DNA of 64,000 bases, taken from Sphingobium sp. EP60837 (GTDB lineage Bacteria; Pseudomonadota; Alphaproteobacteria; Sphingomonadales; Sphingomonadaceae). Of the stretch, positions 55,515 to 64,000 are shown in pieces. The stretch spans positions 612,001 through 676,000 of the forward strand of contig NZ_CP015987.1 of the NCBI RefSeq assembly GCF_001658005.1. Direction: 5' to 3'. Position numbers and translations under genes: made by a program. Under the pieces are notes generated by a model. That model was not told the DNA's origin, did no database searches, and was given only the letters and a program-made list of their open reading frames with translations. How positions within the stretch are numbered: position 1 is the stretch's first letter; every line of letters starts with the position of its first letter.

Positions 55515-55690
55515 GAACCTCTCCATATGGTGACGCAATTTTGTGCTTGTTCTGCCTACCTATACCCGATCTGCGTAACATTCTGCAATGATGACTGCAT
55601 AATGGCTGGCGAACTACAGGATGGATTGAGTATGGAGCGTTTCTGTGGTGATGCGCCTCGCTGCGCATTCATGAAAGAAAGGATTGGGCT

Positions 55691-56464
55691 GTGGGCGAGA
55701 CGGGTGTGGGCAAGGTAGCGATCGTCACGGGCGGCACGCGCGGAATCGGCGCGGCGATCGTGCGGCGGCTGCTGGCGGAAGGCTATGCGGTTGCGACATG
55801 CGGACGCACTGCGCCAGAGGAGCCGATCGGCGTCGACGGGCGGACGGCCGAGTTCGAGGCGTGCGACATTCGTGATCCCGCAGCCGTGGCTGGCTGGATC
55901 GAGGCGTTAGTGGCGCGTCATGGCCGGATCGACTTGGTCGTCAACAATGCCGGGGGATCGCCGCAAGCGGAGGCGGCCACCGCCAGCCCCCGCTTTTCCG
56001 AACGTATCCTGCAACTGAACCTGCTCGCTCCGCTGCATGTCGCGCAGGCGGCTTATCCGTATCTGAAGGCGGCGAGCGGCTCCATCGTCAACATCGCCAG
56101 CGTATCGGGAGCTCGGCCTTCGCCCGATACGGCGATTTACGGCGCGGCAAAGGCCGGACTGCTCAGCCTCACCACCAGTCTGGCGCAGGAATGGGGACCG
56201 GAAGTACGCGTGAACGCGATCATCGTCGGCCTCATCGAAACGGAGACGGCGGAGATGACTTACGGCACGCGGGCGGCGCAAGAGCGCATTGCCGCATCGC
56301 TGCCGCTCGGCCGTATGGGCCGGGGCAGCGACATTGCCGAAGCGGTGGTGTTCCTGGGTTCGCCCGCCGCGGCTTATATCAGCGGCGCGAAGCTCGAAGT
56401 GCATGGCGGCGGCGAACGGCCGCTGTTCCTCGAAATCGTCAAGGAAGAAGCCGGTAAGGCTTGA
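55691..56464 (+). CDS. SDR-family oxidoreductase
   Basis: 257 residues, GTG start. 'AIVTGGTRGIGAAIVRRLLA', 'DLVVNNAGGSP' and 'YGAAKAGLLSLTTSLAQEW' are the cofactor and catalytic motifs; it ends 'GAKLEVHGGGERPLF'. AAAGGA precedes the start. It is divergent from the BaiE-like gene, with a 176-base shared promoter region. It probably acts as a hydroxysteroid or hydroxyacyl dehydrogenase, but this is inferred from position. Confidence 0.84.
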   Translation: MGETGVGKVAIVTGGTRGIGAAIVRRLLAEGYAVATCGRTAPEEPIGVDGRTAEFEACDIRDPAAVAGWIEALVARHGRIDLVVNNAGGSPQAEAATASPRFSERILQLNLLAPLHVAQAAYPYLKAASGSIVNIASVSGARPSPDTAIYGAAKAGLLSLTTSLAQEWGPEVRVNAIIVGLIETETAEMTYGTRAAQERIAASLPLGRMGRGSDIAEAVVFLGSPAAAYISGAKLEVHGGGERPLFLEIVKEEAGKA

Positions 56465-56553
56465 TGCGGCCGGGGCGGGCCCAAGCGGCTCGCCCCCATT
56501 TCTGCCCCGCTGTGCCGCTCCCCTAATCTGAGCAATGGGACTAGCTTACCCCC

Positions 56554-56578
56554 CGTTCGCCCTGAGCTTGTCGAAGGG
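56554..56578. repeat. 25-bp intergenic repeat, second copy
   Basis: CGTTCGCCCTGAGCTTGTC followed by GAAGGG matches the left arm of the hairpin at 17303-17327 with one base changed. Here the right arm is missing, so it is a single unit. It again lies between convergent genes. Confidence 0.7.
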
Positions 56579-56620
56579 CTCTTCTTCTCCAGAATGGAAG
56601 AAGGGCGATGAGACGCTGAC

Positions 56621-57985
56621 TTAAGCCTCCTTAAGCTTCGCTCGCCCAACCCTGCCATCATAAGCGTCGACGTCGGCTTGCGGCCGGGCCGCTCGCGCAA
56701 GGTCGCTTGGATAATGGCTCGCAGCGCGCCAGAAGAGCCATCCCCCCAGCACCGTCAGGATCGACATGGACATCAGGCTGATGCGCAGCGACTCCGCGCC
56801 GAACCGGCCGGTCAGCAGATCGCTCACCACGCCGCCCAGCACTGGTCCGAGCGCACTGCCGATCACATTGATGATAACCACGAGCATCGCGGTCGCCTGC
56901 GCCCTTTGTTCGGGCAGGACCAGGCGAGCCGCCGCGCCAAATGCGGGGCCGGCCCACATCGCCGACATCATGCCTGTCAGGATTGAAAGCAGTGCAACAC
57001 CGGGGATGCGGAAATCGCCAATATGGACGGCCGCGCCGCCGGGCAGCAGATACATGAACATGAAGAGCGGGAAGGCCAGCAGGAAGGCGATGGCGGGAAC
57101 CCGCAGCTGCCAAATTTCCCCGCGCGCGCGCAGGCGATCGACAATGAAGCCGCTCAACATGCTGCCGGTGATGCCGCCGATGGCCGCGCCCACGCCGAGC
57201 CACGAGCCAGCTTCGACCATGGTCATGCCGTGTGATCGCATGAAGAAGGCCGGTTTCCAAATAGCCGCAGCATAGCCGAAGATATTGAATGTGCCGACGC
57301 CCAGCGCGAGGAGGCGCAGCGAGGGGATGGCCCAGAAACGGCGAGCCGATGCCCACAAACTTTCACTGGGCGCCGATTGGACCGTCTTGGCGGCCCTCAC
57401 GCGGCGCGGGCCCGTCAACCAGAGAAGCAGCGCCAAGGGGAAACCAGGGATTGCAAGGGCGTAGAAGGCCCAACGCCAACCCCACAGCGCTCCGACTGCC
57501 GCTCCGCCAGTCAGGCCGAGCACGACGCCGACATAGGTCGCCGATGACAGGACGCCCATCGCCCCCGACCGGCGCCGCTCGTCATAGAGGTCGGCCAGCA
57601 GAGACTGCGCCGGTGGCAAGCCGCCTGCCTCACCGATGCCCACGATCAGCCGGGATACAGCCAACTGCGCCATGCTGCCCGCAGCGCCACAAGCGGCTGT
57701 CGCAGCGCTCCACAGCGTTGCCGACAATGTTAGCACGCCCCGGCGCGACCAGCGGTCGGCCACTCTGGCAAGCGGCATGCTGAAGAGCACATAGCTCACG
57801 ATGAAGCCAGGACCGCCGATAAGGCCCAATAGCGAATCGGTCGCCCCGAATTCCGCCTTGATCGAAGGGATCAGCACCGAGAACACATGCCGGTCCGCAT
57901 AGCTGAGCGCGTTGATCGCCAGCAGCAGCAATAGAATATACAGGGCATAGGCCGGGCGCGCAGGCCGCTCTTCGCTTGGCAGCAT
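56621..57985 (-). CDS. MFS transporter (spinster-like)
   Basis: 454 residues with twelve membrane spans. 'YILLLLLAINALSYADRHVF', 'PLARVADRWSRRGVLTLSAT' (loop 2-3) and 'RLIVGIGEAGGLPPAQSLLA' are the usual MFS segments, in the pattern of hexuronate or spinster-type carriers. AAAGAGG precedes the chosen ATG. It heads no clear operon but is followed by oxygenase and hydrolase genes on the same strand, so it may carry their substrate across the inner membrane. Confidence 0.85.
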   Translation of the reverse strand: MLPSEERPARPAYALYILLLLLAINALSYADRHVFSVLIPSIKAEFGATDSLLGLIGGPGFIVSYVLFSMPLARVADRWSRRGVLTLSATLWSAATAACGAAGSMAQLAVSRLIVGIGEAGGLPPAQSLLADLYDERRRSGAMGVLSSATYVGVVLGLTGGAAVGALWGWRWAFYALAIPGFPLALLLWLTGPRRVRAAKTVQSAPSESLWASARRFWAIPSLRLLALGVGTFNIFGYAAAIWKPAFFMRSHGMTMVEAGSWLGVGAAIGGITGSMLSGFIVDRLRARGEIWQLRVPAIAFLLAFPLFMFMYLLPGGAAVHIGDFRIPGVALLSILTGMMSAMWAGPAFGAAARLVLPEQRAQATAMLVVIINVIGSALGPVLGGVVSDLLTGRFGAESLRISLMSMSILTVLGGWLFWRAASHYPSDLARAARPQADVDAYDGRVGRAKLKEA

Positions 57986-58105
57986 TCCTCTTTCCTTAGC
58001 TAGTTGGCAACGGCGATGCCGCAGCCCTGCAGGGATGGCCGGACGGTGGGTAGAGCGCAAGCGGCTTGCAAAAGGAATCCGCCAGTGCGGAGCGGAAGCT
58101 TCTCA

Positions 58106-58942
58106 TCAAATAGCTGCTGCAGATGGCCCTTGAGGCGCGTGACCCGCCAGGGCGACGCGCTTCATCACACGGCGCGTGTCATAATCAGCGATGGCGCAAT
58201 GTTGGGTCGAGCGATTGTCCCAGAAGGCGACGTCACCAACATTCCAGGAAAAACGCACCTGGAATTCTGGACGCTTCACATGGTTGAGCAGGAAGTCGAG
58301 AAGCATGCGGCTCTCCTCCCGAGAGACGCCGACTATCTCCGTGGTCCAATTGGCATTGACATTCAGCGCCTTGCGCCCGCTCACCGGATGGACTTCGACC
58401 AATGGGTGGATGGCGGTTGGGAAACTGTGTAGCTTCTCGCCAAGGGCCTCCCGGATCGGTTCGCTGCGCGCCGCCAGCGGCCGGATCGAATGAAGCGCGC
58501 TAAGGCCGTCGATCAGCTTGCGGATGGGCTGGGACAGCGCATCATAGGCGGCGACCGAACTGGTCCAGCATGTGTCGCCGCCTATTTCCGGCTTCACCAT
58601 ACATTGCAGGATCGATCCCATCGGCGGCGCTTCCAGATAGGTGCGATCGCGGTGCCAATATTCAGCGCCCTTTCCCTTGGCGGAATCGCTTTCCATCCAC
58701 AGCACTTCGCGGTTAGCCGATGGCTTAGGCTGGATTTCCGAAATGTCGAGCGTGCCGAAATAACGCCCGGCGCGCATATGCTCTTCTTCCGACAACGGCT
58801 TCTGATCACGGAAAAACACGACATAATTGTCAAACAGGGCGTCCTCGATCGCGGCGACGGTTTGGGGCGGCAATTCGCCCGACAGGTCCACGCCTCTGAT
58901 TTCCGCACCGATCGTCCCGGTCAGCTTCTTCACTTCGATCAT
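58106..58942 (-). CDS. TauD/TfdA-family 2-oxoglutarate dioxygenase
   Basis: 278 residues. The Fe(II) triad is H97-x-D99 ('YWHRDRTYLE') with H248 ('WDNRSTQHCAIADYDTRR'), and an Arg near 258-262 binds 2-oxoglutarate. The N-terminal 'GAEIRGVDLSGELPPQTVAA' is the family signature. Members hydroxylate taurine, alkylsulfonates, alkyl sulfates or aryloxy acids. A taurine or sulfate-ester role could relate to conjugated substrates, but the substrate is not readable. It starts 18 bases after the amidohydrolase stop. Confidence 0.88.
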   Translation of the reverse strand: MIEVKKLTGTIGAEIRGVDLSGELPPQTVAAIEDALFDNYVVFFRDQKPLSEEEHMRAGRYFGTLDISEIQPKPSANREVLWMESDSAKGKGAEYWHRDRTYLEAPPMGSILQCMVKPEIGGDTCWTSSVAAYDALSQPIRKLIDGLSALHSIRPLAARSEPIREALGEKLHSFPTAIHPLVEVHPVSGRKALNVNANWTTEIVGVSREESRMLLDFLLNHVKRPEFQVRFSWNVGDVAFWDNRSTQHCAIADYDTRRVMKRVALAGHAPQGPSAAAI

Positions 58943-58960
58943 GATCTTTCCTCCAGCGGC

Positions 58961-60706
58961 TCAGGCCGGGTCCAGTGCAGCGCCCGGCGCCACCACATGG
59001 CCGGGCATCGCGCCCGTCAATTCACCATTCAGCACGATTGGCTCGCCATTGACGATCGTCGCCTTGATCCCCGTGCCCAGCGCCTTCCAGCGGCCGATGC
59101 CGCCCGGCAGGTCGTGGATGAACTCCTTGCGCCAAGGGCCGATCGTTTCGGGGTCGAAGATCATGATGTCGGCCCAGCCGCCGACGCGCAGCGTTCCGCG
59201 ATCGGCAAAGCCCAGCATGCAGGCAGGGACCTGCGTGATCTGGCGAATGCCTTCCTCCAGCGTCCAGCGCCTGCGGTCCAGAACCCAGGATCGCAGGAAA
59301 TAGGAACTCCAGTCCGCGCCATCGTCCTTGTGCAGGTGCGCGCCGCCATCTGATACACCCACGATCATATTGGGATGCCCCTGCGCCACATCGACCGCTG
59401 CGGCCCATTCGGGACTTTCGGTGCGCCAGCGGAAGCTGGTACGCAGATCCTCGTCCAGGGCCAGATCCAGCATCGCGTCCATCGGCGCGACACGCCATTC
59501 TTCCGCCAAGGCGGCGATGGACTTGCCCTCGACCGATCGGTTCCTTTCCTCGGCGACCTGAACCACATACACGTCGCGCCATTGCGGAGCGGGCAGGGTA
59601 GTGCCCTTCGCCGGGTCGCGGTTGCAATTTTCGACCGCGTGGCGCACCCGATCGCGCCAGAGAGTGTCGTGCAGCGCAGCCCGCCGCTCGTCTTCGGGCA
59701 GGTTCAGCAACTCATTGAACGCGAAACAGGCTTTATAATGAACATTGTTCGGGCCGATTTCGACCGTACGGTCGAATGGGCGGCTCATCAGCAGGGAATA
59801 GACCGGCGTGCCGCGCGCGGTCGCCTCATCCAGGAAGCGCGAGGCAGCCTCCCATCCTGCGGTGGGAACATCCACCTTGCTGCGCCCGCCGATCCCCTGG
59901 ATGATGATAGGCAGGCCCGACGCCGCTCCCATTTCCAGCAGCAGGTCATAATCCTCCTGCGTCATGCCGCCGATGGCGCTGGCGGGCAGATAGCAGATGG
60001 TGCCGGGGCGCGCCTTGCCCGCGAAGGCGCAAAGAGCCAGCAGTTCCTCCCGGCTCGCCCTACGCGAAGGAACCGGCCGCCCCTTGATATCAAGATGTGT
60101 CGGCGCAGCGGAGGAGGAGAGGCCCGCTGCACCGGCCTTGATCGCTTCATCGACAACCGCCTGCATGGCGGCGACTTCCTCCACTGTCGCATCGCGATCA
60201 TAGGCGCCTTCGCCCATGACCCAGCGGCGGACGTTGGAATGTCCGACATAGCAGGCGAAATTGACGCCCAGATTCCCTTCCAGCGAAGCGAGATATTCGG
60301 GAAAAGTCTCGAAATTGCCCCAGGGCACGCCTGAGAGGGCGATGGGATTCATGTCCTCGACGCTGGCGAAAATATCGGTCAGGAATTCGCGATCACCGCT
60401 GCGAACCGGCGCAGCGGAAAAGCCGCAATTGCCCGCGAGTACCGTCGTCACGCCATGGAAGCAGGACATGGTGGCGTAAGGATCGAAGGTGATCTGCGGA
60501 TCATAATGGGTGTGTGGATCGACGATGCCCGGCGCGACGATCATTCCGCTGGCGTCGATCTGCCGCCGTGAGGCAGCGCCCTTCAGGTGGCCAAAGGCAG
60601 CGACGCGCCCGTCCTTCACTCCGATGTCCACGCGGCGGCGCGGCAGGCCGGTCCCGTCAATGACGAGACCGCCAGTGATGATGAGATCGAATATCTGTTC
60701 TGTCAT
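58961..60706 (-). CDS. amidohydrolase, D-aminoacylase type
   Basis: 581 residues. H65 and H67 in 'VDPHTHYDPQITFD' bind metal, Cys94 in 'LAGNCGFSAAP' is the bridging ligand seen in D-aminoacylases, and 'CYVGHSNVRRWVMGEGAYDR' and 'VGVSDGGAHLHKDDGADWSS' complete the site. Such enzymes hydrolyse N-acyl-D-amino acids; sphingomonad members are numerous and mostly untested. It might cleave an amide conjugate. First gene of a two-gene unit with the TauD-type dioxygenase. Confidence 0.85.
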   Translation of the reverse strand: MTEQIFDLIITGGLVIDGTGLPRRRVDIGVKDGRVAAFGHLKGAASRRQIDASGMIVAPGIVDPHTHYDPQITFDPYATMSCFHGVTTVLAGNCGFSAAPVRSGDREFLTDIFASVEDMNPIALSGVPWGNFETFPEYLASLEGNLGVNFACYVGHSNVRRWVMGEGAYDRDATVEEVAAMQAVVDEAIKAGAAGLSSSAAPTHLDIKGRPVPSRRASREELLALCAFAGKARPGTICYLPASAIGGMTQEDYDLLLEMGAASGLPIIIQGIGGRSKVDVPTAGWEAASRFLDEATARGTPVYSLLMSRPFDRTVEIGPNNVHYKACFAFNELLNLPEDERRAALHDTLWRDRVRHAVENCNRDPAKGTTLPAPQWRDVYVVQVAEERNRSVEGKSIAALAEEWRVAPMDAMLDLALDEDLRTSFRWRTESPEWAAAVDVAQGHPNMIVGVSDGGAHLHKDDGADWSSYFLRSWVLDRRRWTLEEGIRQITQVPACMLGFADRGTLRVGGWADIMIFDPETIGPWRKEFIHDLPGGIGRWKALGTGIKATIVNGEPIVLNGELTGAMPGHVVAPGAALDPA

Positions 60707-60861
60707 GACCTAACCGGAAACATTCAGCTTATTGCCGAATGATAATTCCGTATTTTGAAGAAAGATTATAGTATGGCACGGGCTTTGCCGGATAGCCGGA
60801 ATTGGCGCAGCGGCCCGCGCGCGGCATGCTTCGGCATCGCCGAGTCTGTGCTCTAATTCTG

Positions 60862-61728
60862 TTAGAGGGCTGCAGTGGCGGGAGCGTCGATCCCGAGCAG
60901 TTCGCGCCCCGCAATGAAGGCGCTGATGCGGGCACAGGCTTCGCGCAGTCTTTCGCCCATCACCATGACGTCCTTGCCCTTCGCCGGCTGACTAAAACCC
61001 AGCAGGTTCAAGCTGAACGCGACCTCCTCGCCCCGGCCGAATATGGGAGCGGAGATGAAGGCGAGATTGTAGCTCGCACTCGGCTTCAACTCGGGTGCCG
61101 AATAATCGGTCATATCGCGGCGGCTCTGCAGCGCCAACGCGCTTTCCGGGCTGTCGAGCGGAGCAAGCCGCACGCCGAAGGTGAAGCCTTTAAGGCGTAA
61201 GAATTCCAGCGTCCGGAGCGCTGCTTTCCGACCCTGTGCGTCAAGAGGGGGCGCCGCGCCATCAAGCCAGCGTTCAACCATCTCCCCGTTGCTCCAAGCC
61301 ATGAAGACATTGCCAGCAGGAGCGGTCGCCTTGTGCGCTGACCGCGCGTTGGCGTTCCAGGTGATGTTCGAAACGGAAGCCGCGCGTTCATGGACGATGA
61401 CATCCTCGCCCTTCAGGAAGGATGCGGAACAGACGACATCGAACTCATCGGCAAGCAGGCGCATTTCCGGCCGCACGACCTGCATCAGCGCCTGTATCGT
61501 CAAACGCGGTTGGGCGATGCGGCTGACAGCCGGGCCGATGACATAGGATTTGGCCGCTGTGCGATAGACATAGCCCTCCTCGGCCAGCGCGCCCAACAGG
61601 CTGTGGCAAGTCGCGCCGCTGATCCGTAGCGACTTGGCGATTTCAGTGAGCGTGAAGGCTTGCTCCGCATGACCGCCAAGGAAATTGAGGACGGCCACCA
61701 CGCGGGCGATAGGCGGGGAAGAGGGCAT
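60862..61728 (-). CDS. IclR-family regulator
   Basis: 288 residues. The winged HTH 'AFTLTEIAKSLRISGATCHS' with 'LLGALAEEGYVYRTAAKSYV' starts the protein, followed by the effector domain ('SSFLKGEDVIVHERAASVS', starting after 'FDVVCS'). A TTG three codons upstream is an alternative to the chosen ATG. It lies between the amidohydrolase and SDR genes, all minus-strand, and is the likely local regulator. Confidence 0.83.
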   Translation of the reverse strand: MPSSPPIARVVAVLNFLGGHAEQAFTLTEIAKSLRISGATCHSLLGALAEEGYVYRTAAKSYVIGPAVSRIAQPRLTIQALMQVVRPEMRLLADEFDVVCSASFLKGEDVIVHERAASVSNITWNANARSAHKATAPAGNVFMAWSNGEMVERWLDGAAPPLDAQGRKAALRTLEFLRLKGFTFGVRLAPLDSPESALALQSRRDMTDYSAPELKPSASYNLAFISAPIFGRGEEVAFSLNLLGFSQPAKGKDVMVMGERLREACARISAFIAGRELLGIDAPATAAL

Positions 61729-61918
61729 GAGCAGCAATAATCCTGAACTTCGCGGCTCCTACCGTCAATGCCCGCCTGATCCAATGGCTTAAGGCTGGAT
61801 GGGCGAATATCCAGCCAGGCCGCCAATGCCCTTGGAAATCGTGACAGGGCTCGTCCAGGTTTGAGGGCAGGGGAGCTGATAGCCGAGATAAAAAGCGTGA
61901 TATTCCTGTGCCTAAACT

Positions 61919-62740
61919 TCAATTGATGGCGGGCGACCGGCCGCCGTCGCTGCGAAAATTTGCGCCATTGATGAAATCTGCAAGCGGGCTGCAGAGGAAT
62001 GCTGTCAGCGCCGCTATCTCACGGACGCGGCCTACGCGTGAGACGGTCTGGTGAACGATATGCTCCATCGCCCAGGCTTCGGCCTGCTTCGCTGCGTCGG
62101 GGCCGCTCCAGCCTTTTTCAGCCGCGATCTGCTCGAACCACTCATCCACCGACGGCGTCGCGATCATGCCCGGACTCACCGTGTTCGCCGTGACGCCGCT
62201 ATTTGCGAACGCCTTGGAAAGTCCGACCGTCAGGTTGATGATCGCGGCCTTGGACGCCGCATAATGCGGGACAGCGGAGCTGGGCGAATTGGCGGCGGAG
62301 GACGCGAACTGGATCAACCGGCCCCAGCCCCGTTCCTTCATCGCGGGCGCAAGGCGGTGGATCATGCGCAGCGTCGCGATGGTATTTTTCTGGTAGGTAT
62401 CCGCCCAATCCTGGGCGGACGCGCTCATCCAGTCCGCAGCGCCGTCGCCACCTGATCGGCCACCGGCATTGTTCACCAATATGTCGATGCCGCCAAAGGC
62501 GGCAAGCGCCGCAGCCGCGACGGCGTCAGCCCCCACGTCGCTCGAAAGGTCGCCGATCGCCACTGCGGCAGTCCCGCCGCCGTCCCGAATGGCGCGAGCG
62601 ACGGCCTCTGCCCGGCCTTCATGACGGCCATGGACGACGACCAGCGCACCCTCCTGCGCCAGTTCGGCCGCGATGCCCGCGCCGATGCCGGAACTCGATC
62701 CGGTCACCAGCGCGCGCTTTCCCGTCAGTTGCAGGTCCAT
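61919..62740 (-). CDS. SDR-family oxidoreductase
   Basis: 273 residues. 'ALVTGSSSGIGAGIAAELAQ', 'DILVNNAGGRSGGDGAADWM' and 'HYAASKAAIINLTVGLSKAF' are the SDR motifs, and it ends 'FRSDGGRSPAIN'. It lies 43 bases after the PhyH-type gene and may be co-transcribed with it. Confidence 0.86.
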   Translation of the reverse strand: MDLQLTGKRALVTGSSSGIGAGIAAELAQEGALVVVHGRHEGRAEAVARAIRDGGGTAAVAIGDLSSDVGADAVAAAALAAFGGIDILVNNAGGRSGGDGAADWMSASAQDWADTYQKNTIATLRMIHRLAPAMKERGWGRLIQFASSAANSPSSAVPHYAASKAAIINLTVGLSKAFANSGVTANTVSPGMIATPSVDEWFEQIAAEKGWSGPDAAKQAEAWAMEHIVHQTVSRVGRVREIAALTAFLCSPLADFINGANFRSDGGRSPAIN

Positions 62741-62783
62741 GCCGGTCCTGCGACATGATCAGACATTCCTGTGCTCTGCACCC

Positions 62784-63713
62784 TCACCACTCCATTTCGG
62801 GCGGCACGACCAGTTCCTTCACGGCCTCGGGCGCGTAGGTCCAAGGCTCGTCGAATCCCACCGAGACCGAGCTATAGCCCATCAACTGGCGCAGCACCTT
62901 GGAAGAACCCTTCATCACTTCGGGATTGGTCGTCATCGGGAAGTTGATCATCGGCTTCCACCAGGGCGGGCAGTAGCCGATGATGACTCCTGCACGTTCC
63001 AGATTGGACGAGACATTGGCCCCGGTGCCGTGCAGCAGCAGGTCGGTATAGATCAGCACTGACCCGGCGGGGGCTTCGGCGGGGACCGATTCATATTGCA
63101 CGGTCCAGGATTGCGGTTCGGTATCGCGATGACTGCCCGGCACCACGCGGGTCGCGCCATTTTCCTCGACGAAGTCATCCAGGCACCAGATGAAGCGGGT
63201 CTGCGCCGCCCCGGCGACCAGAGGCACGGCGCCGCTGCGGTCGCGATGGATGCCTTGCTGAGCGCTGCCGGGCCGCGTGACGTTCGCGCCATAGCTGTGC
63301 ACTAGATAGGATTCGTTCAGCGTCTGCGGCCCCAACAATTCCTTGGTGATCTGCAACGGCAGTTCATGTTCTAGAATGTCGCGGAAGAACGCATGGCGGT
63401 TTACCAGCTGCGACCCGGACATGCGGCGGTTAAGGTCGTCATTGTCGGTATAGAAACGGCGTACCCGCTCCTCGTCGATGGCTTCATCGCGCGCGATCTC
63501 CGCAGCCAGGAAGTCCCGCATCTCGCGCGCCTTTGCCTTGGTGAACACCTCTGCTGCGATGGCGTAACCGGCACGATCCAGGTCCGCCCTGATCTGGTCC
63601 CGGTCGGTGGTAGGCTTAGGCAACGGACCATCAAATTCGAGCGGCTTTACAGGGCGCGTATCACCGCCGCCCATGTCTTTTGTCACCTGCTTCTTTGCGT
63701 TTCCCACTGCCAT
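62784..63713 (-). CDS. PhyH-family 2-oxoglutarate dioxygenase
   Basis: 309 residues. H156-x-D158 in 'QQGIHRDRSGAVPL' and H228 in 'YTDLLLHGTGANVS' form the iron triad; 'CLDDFVEENGATRVVPGSHR' is the family signature. AGGAG precedes the chosen ATG by six bases; an ATG two codons upstream is too close to it. PhyH proteins hydroxylate acyl-CoAs or varied natural products. Confidence 0.86.
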   Translation of the reverse strand: MAVGNAKKQVTKDMGGGDTRPVKPLEFDGPLPKPTTDRDQIRADLDRAGYAIAAEVFTKAKAREMRDFLAAEIARDEAIDEERVRRFYTDNDDLNRRMSGSQLVNRHAFFRDILEHELPLQITKELLGPQTLNESYLVHSYGANVTRPGSAQQGIHRDRSGAVPLVAGAAQTRFIWCLDDFVEENGATRVVPGSHRDTEPQSWTVQYESVPAEAPAGSVLIYTDLLLHGTGANVSSNLERAGVIIGYCPPWWKPMINFPMTTNPEVMKGSSKVLRQLMGYSSVSVGFDEPWTYAPEAVKELVVPPEMEW

Positions 63714-63763
63714 GTCCATCTCCTGTTTCAATTTCACGCGGGGCCGCTGCCCCGATGATTGTT

Positions 63764-64000
63764 TCAGCCTGCCGGCAGTCGGCCGACGTCCGCGCCATCG
63801 CGCGACCAGCGCCGCGCCCGGTCTAGCGCTTCCTGCCGCTTTGCTTCTACCGCATCATGCCGTGCCTGTGCGAGCGCGGCTGTTGCTTTGGCCGTCGGCA
63901 CATGCGTGCAAAAAACCGGCATGCCGGGCTGCTGCCGCCACGACTGAGCGAGCGGCCCGGCATCGATGCCATCGAAGCCGATCAGGTCCGCCAAGGCGAC
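63764..64000 (-). CDS. C-terminal part of F420-reductase-like NAD(P)-binding protein (partial)
   Basis: The frame runs off the window. The visible 78 residues include 'VALADLIGFDGIDAGPLAQS', where 'GFD.iDAGPL' is typical of NADPH:F420 oxidoreductase-like Rossmann proteins, followed by a helical tail ending 'GRLPAG'. The N-terminal cofactor motif lies outside. It is on the same strand as, and upstream of, the PhyH-type gene with a 50-base gap. Confidence 0.6.
   Translation of the reverse strand, partial: VALADLIGFDGIDAGPLAQSWRQQPGMPVFCTHVPTAKATAALAQARHDAVEAKRQEALDRARRWSRDGADVGRLPAG

Overview
The window looks like chromosome or megaplasmid sequence of a sphingomonad (Alphaproteobacteria, Sphingobium/Novosphingobium-like). 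The support is high GC, a TonB-dependent receptor plus an alginate-export-type outer-membrane protein, several sphingomonad-type small proteins (DUF6961-like, DUF3489-like, a Q/G-rich protein) and two copies of a 25-bp intergenic repeat (CGTTCGCCCTGAGCYTGTC followed by GAAGGG) that I associate with this order. Assignments rest on reading motifs; no database search was possible.

Region 1 (1-15.3 kb) is an accessory, partly decayed stretch. Intact genes (outer-membrane protein, acyl-CoA synthetase, SRAP peptidase, small secreted nuclease, DUF1080 sugar hydrolase, VapBC-type toxin-antitoxin) are mixed with broken ones: a frameshifted alpha/beta hydrolase, an XRE regulator relic, a DUF6894-like gene in two frames, a DUF3606 gene with an internal TAA, a LigD C-terminal fragment, a truncated KAP-type P-loop NTPase and a short restriction-endonuclease-like protein. 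Many very small minus-strand genes are coupled by ATGA or GTGA overlaps.

Region 2 (15.4-17.3 kb) carries the first copy of a KshA-type Rieske oxygenase and an unrecognised partner gene. Region 3 (17.5-23.3 kb) is one tightly overlapping minus-strand operon: EAL phosphodiesterase, LysM lipoprotein, membrane Ser/Thr kinase with a sensor-HAMP tail, TagH-like FHA protein and PP2C phosphatase. It resembles the threonine-phosphorylation module of type VI secretion, but no secretion-system structural gene is in the window. Housekeeping-like genes follow (iron-permease-like protein, AEC transporter).

Region 4 (25.7-56.5 kb) is a large catabolic region: CoA-transferase/crotonase/dehydrogenase operon with a divergent LysR, a two-subunit acyl-CoA dehydrogenase, aldehyde and alcohol dehydrogenases, a sulfotransferase-fold protein, a TetR regulator next to a Baeyer-Villiger monooxygenase with a candidate operator between them, a Gfo/Idh-isomerase-VOC-DUF1214 operon divergent from an unrecognised HxD...H protein, a ketosteroid isomerase divergent from the second KshA copy (protein identical to the first), SDRs, a luciferase-like monooxygenase, a LuxR regulator, a TonB receptor and a BaiE-like dehydratase. 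KshA twice, a ketosteroid isomerase with its three catalytic residues, a BaiE-like protein, a split acyl-CoA dehydrogenase and a BVMO together point to steroid (bile acid, sterol or steroid glycoside) catabolism. This is an inference; no 3-ketosteroid 1-dehydrogenase, KshB or HsaC is visible here.

Region 5 (56.6-64 kb) is a mostly minus-strand group: MFS transporter, TauD-type dioxygenase, D-aminoacylase-type amidohydrolase, IclR regulator, SDR, PhyH-type dioxygenase and the end of an F420-reductase-like protein. It plausibly handles a related or conjugated substrate.
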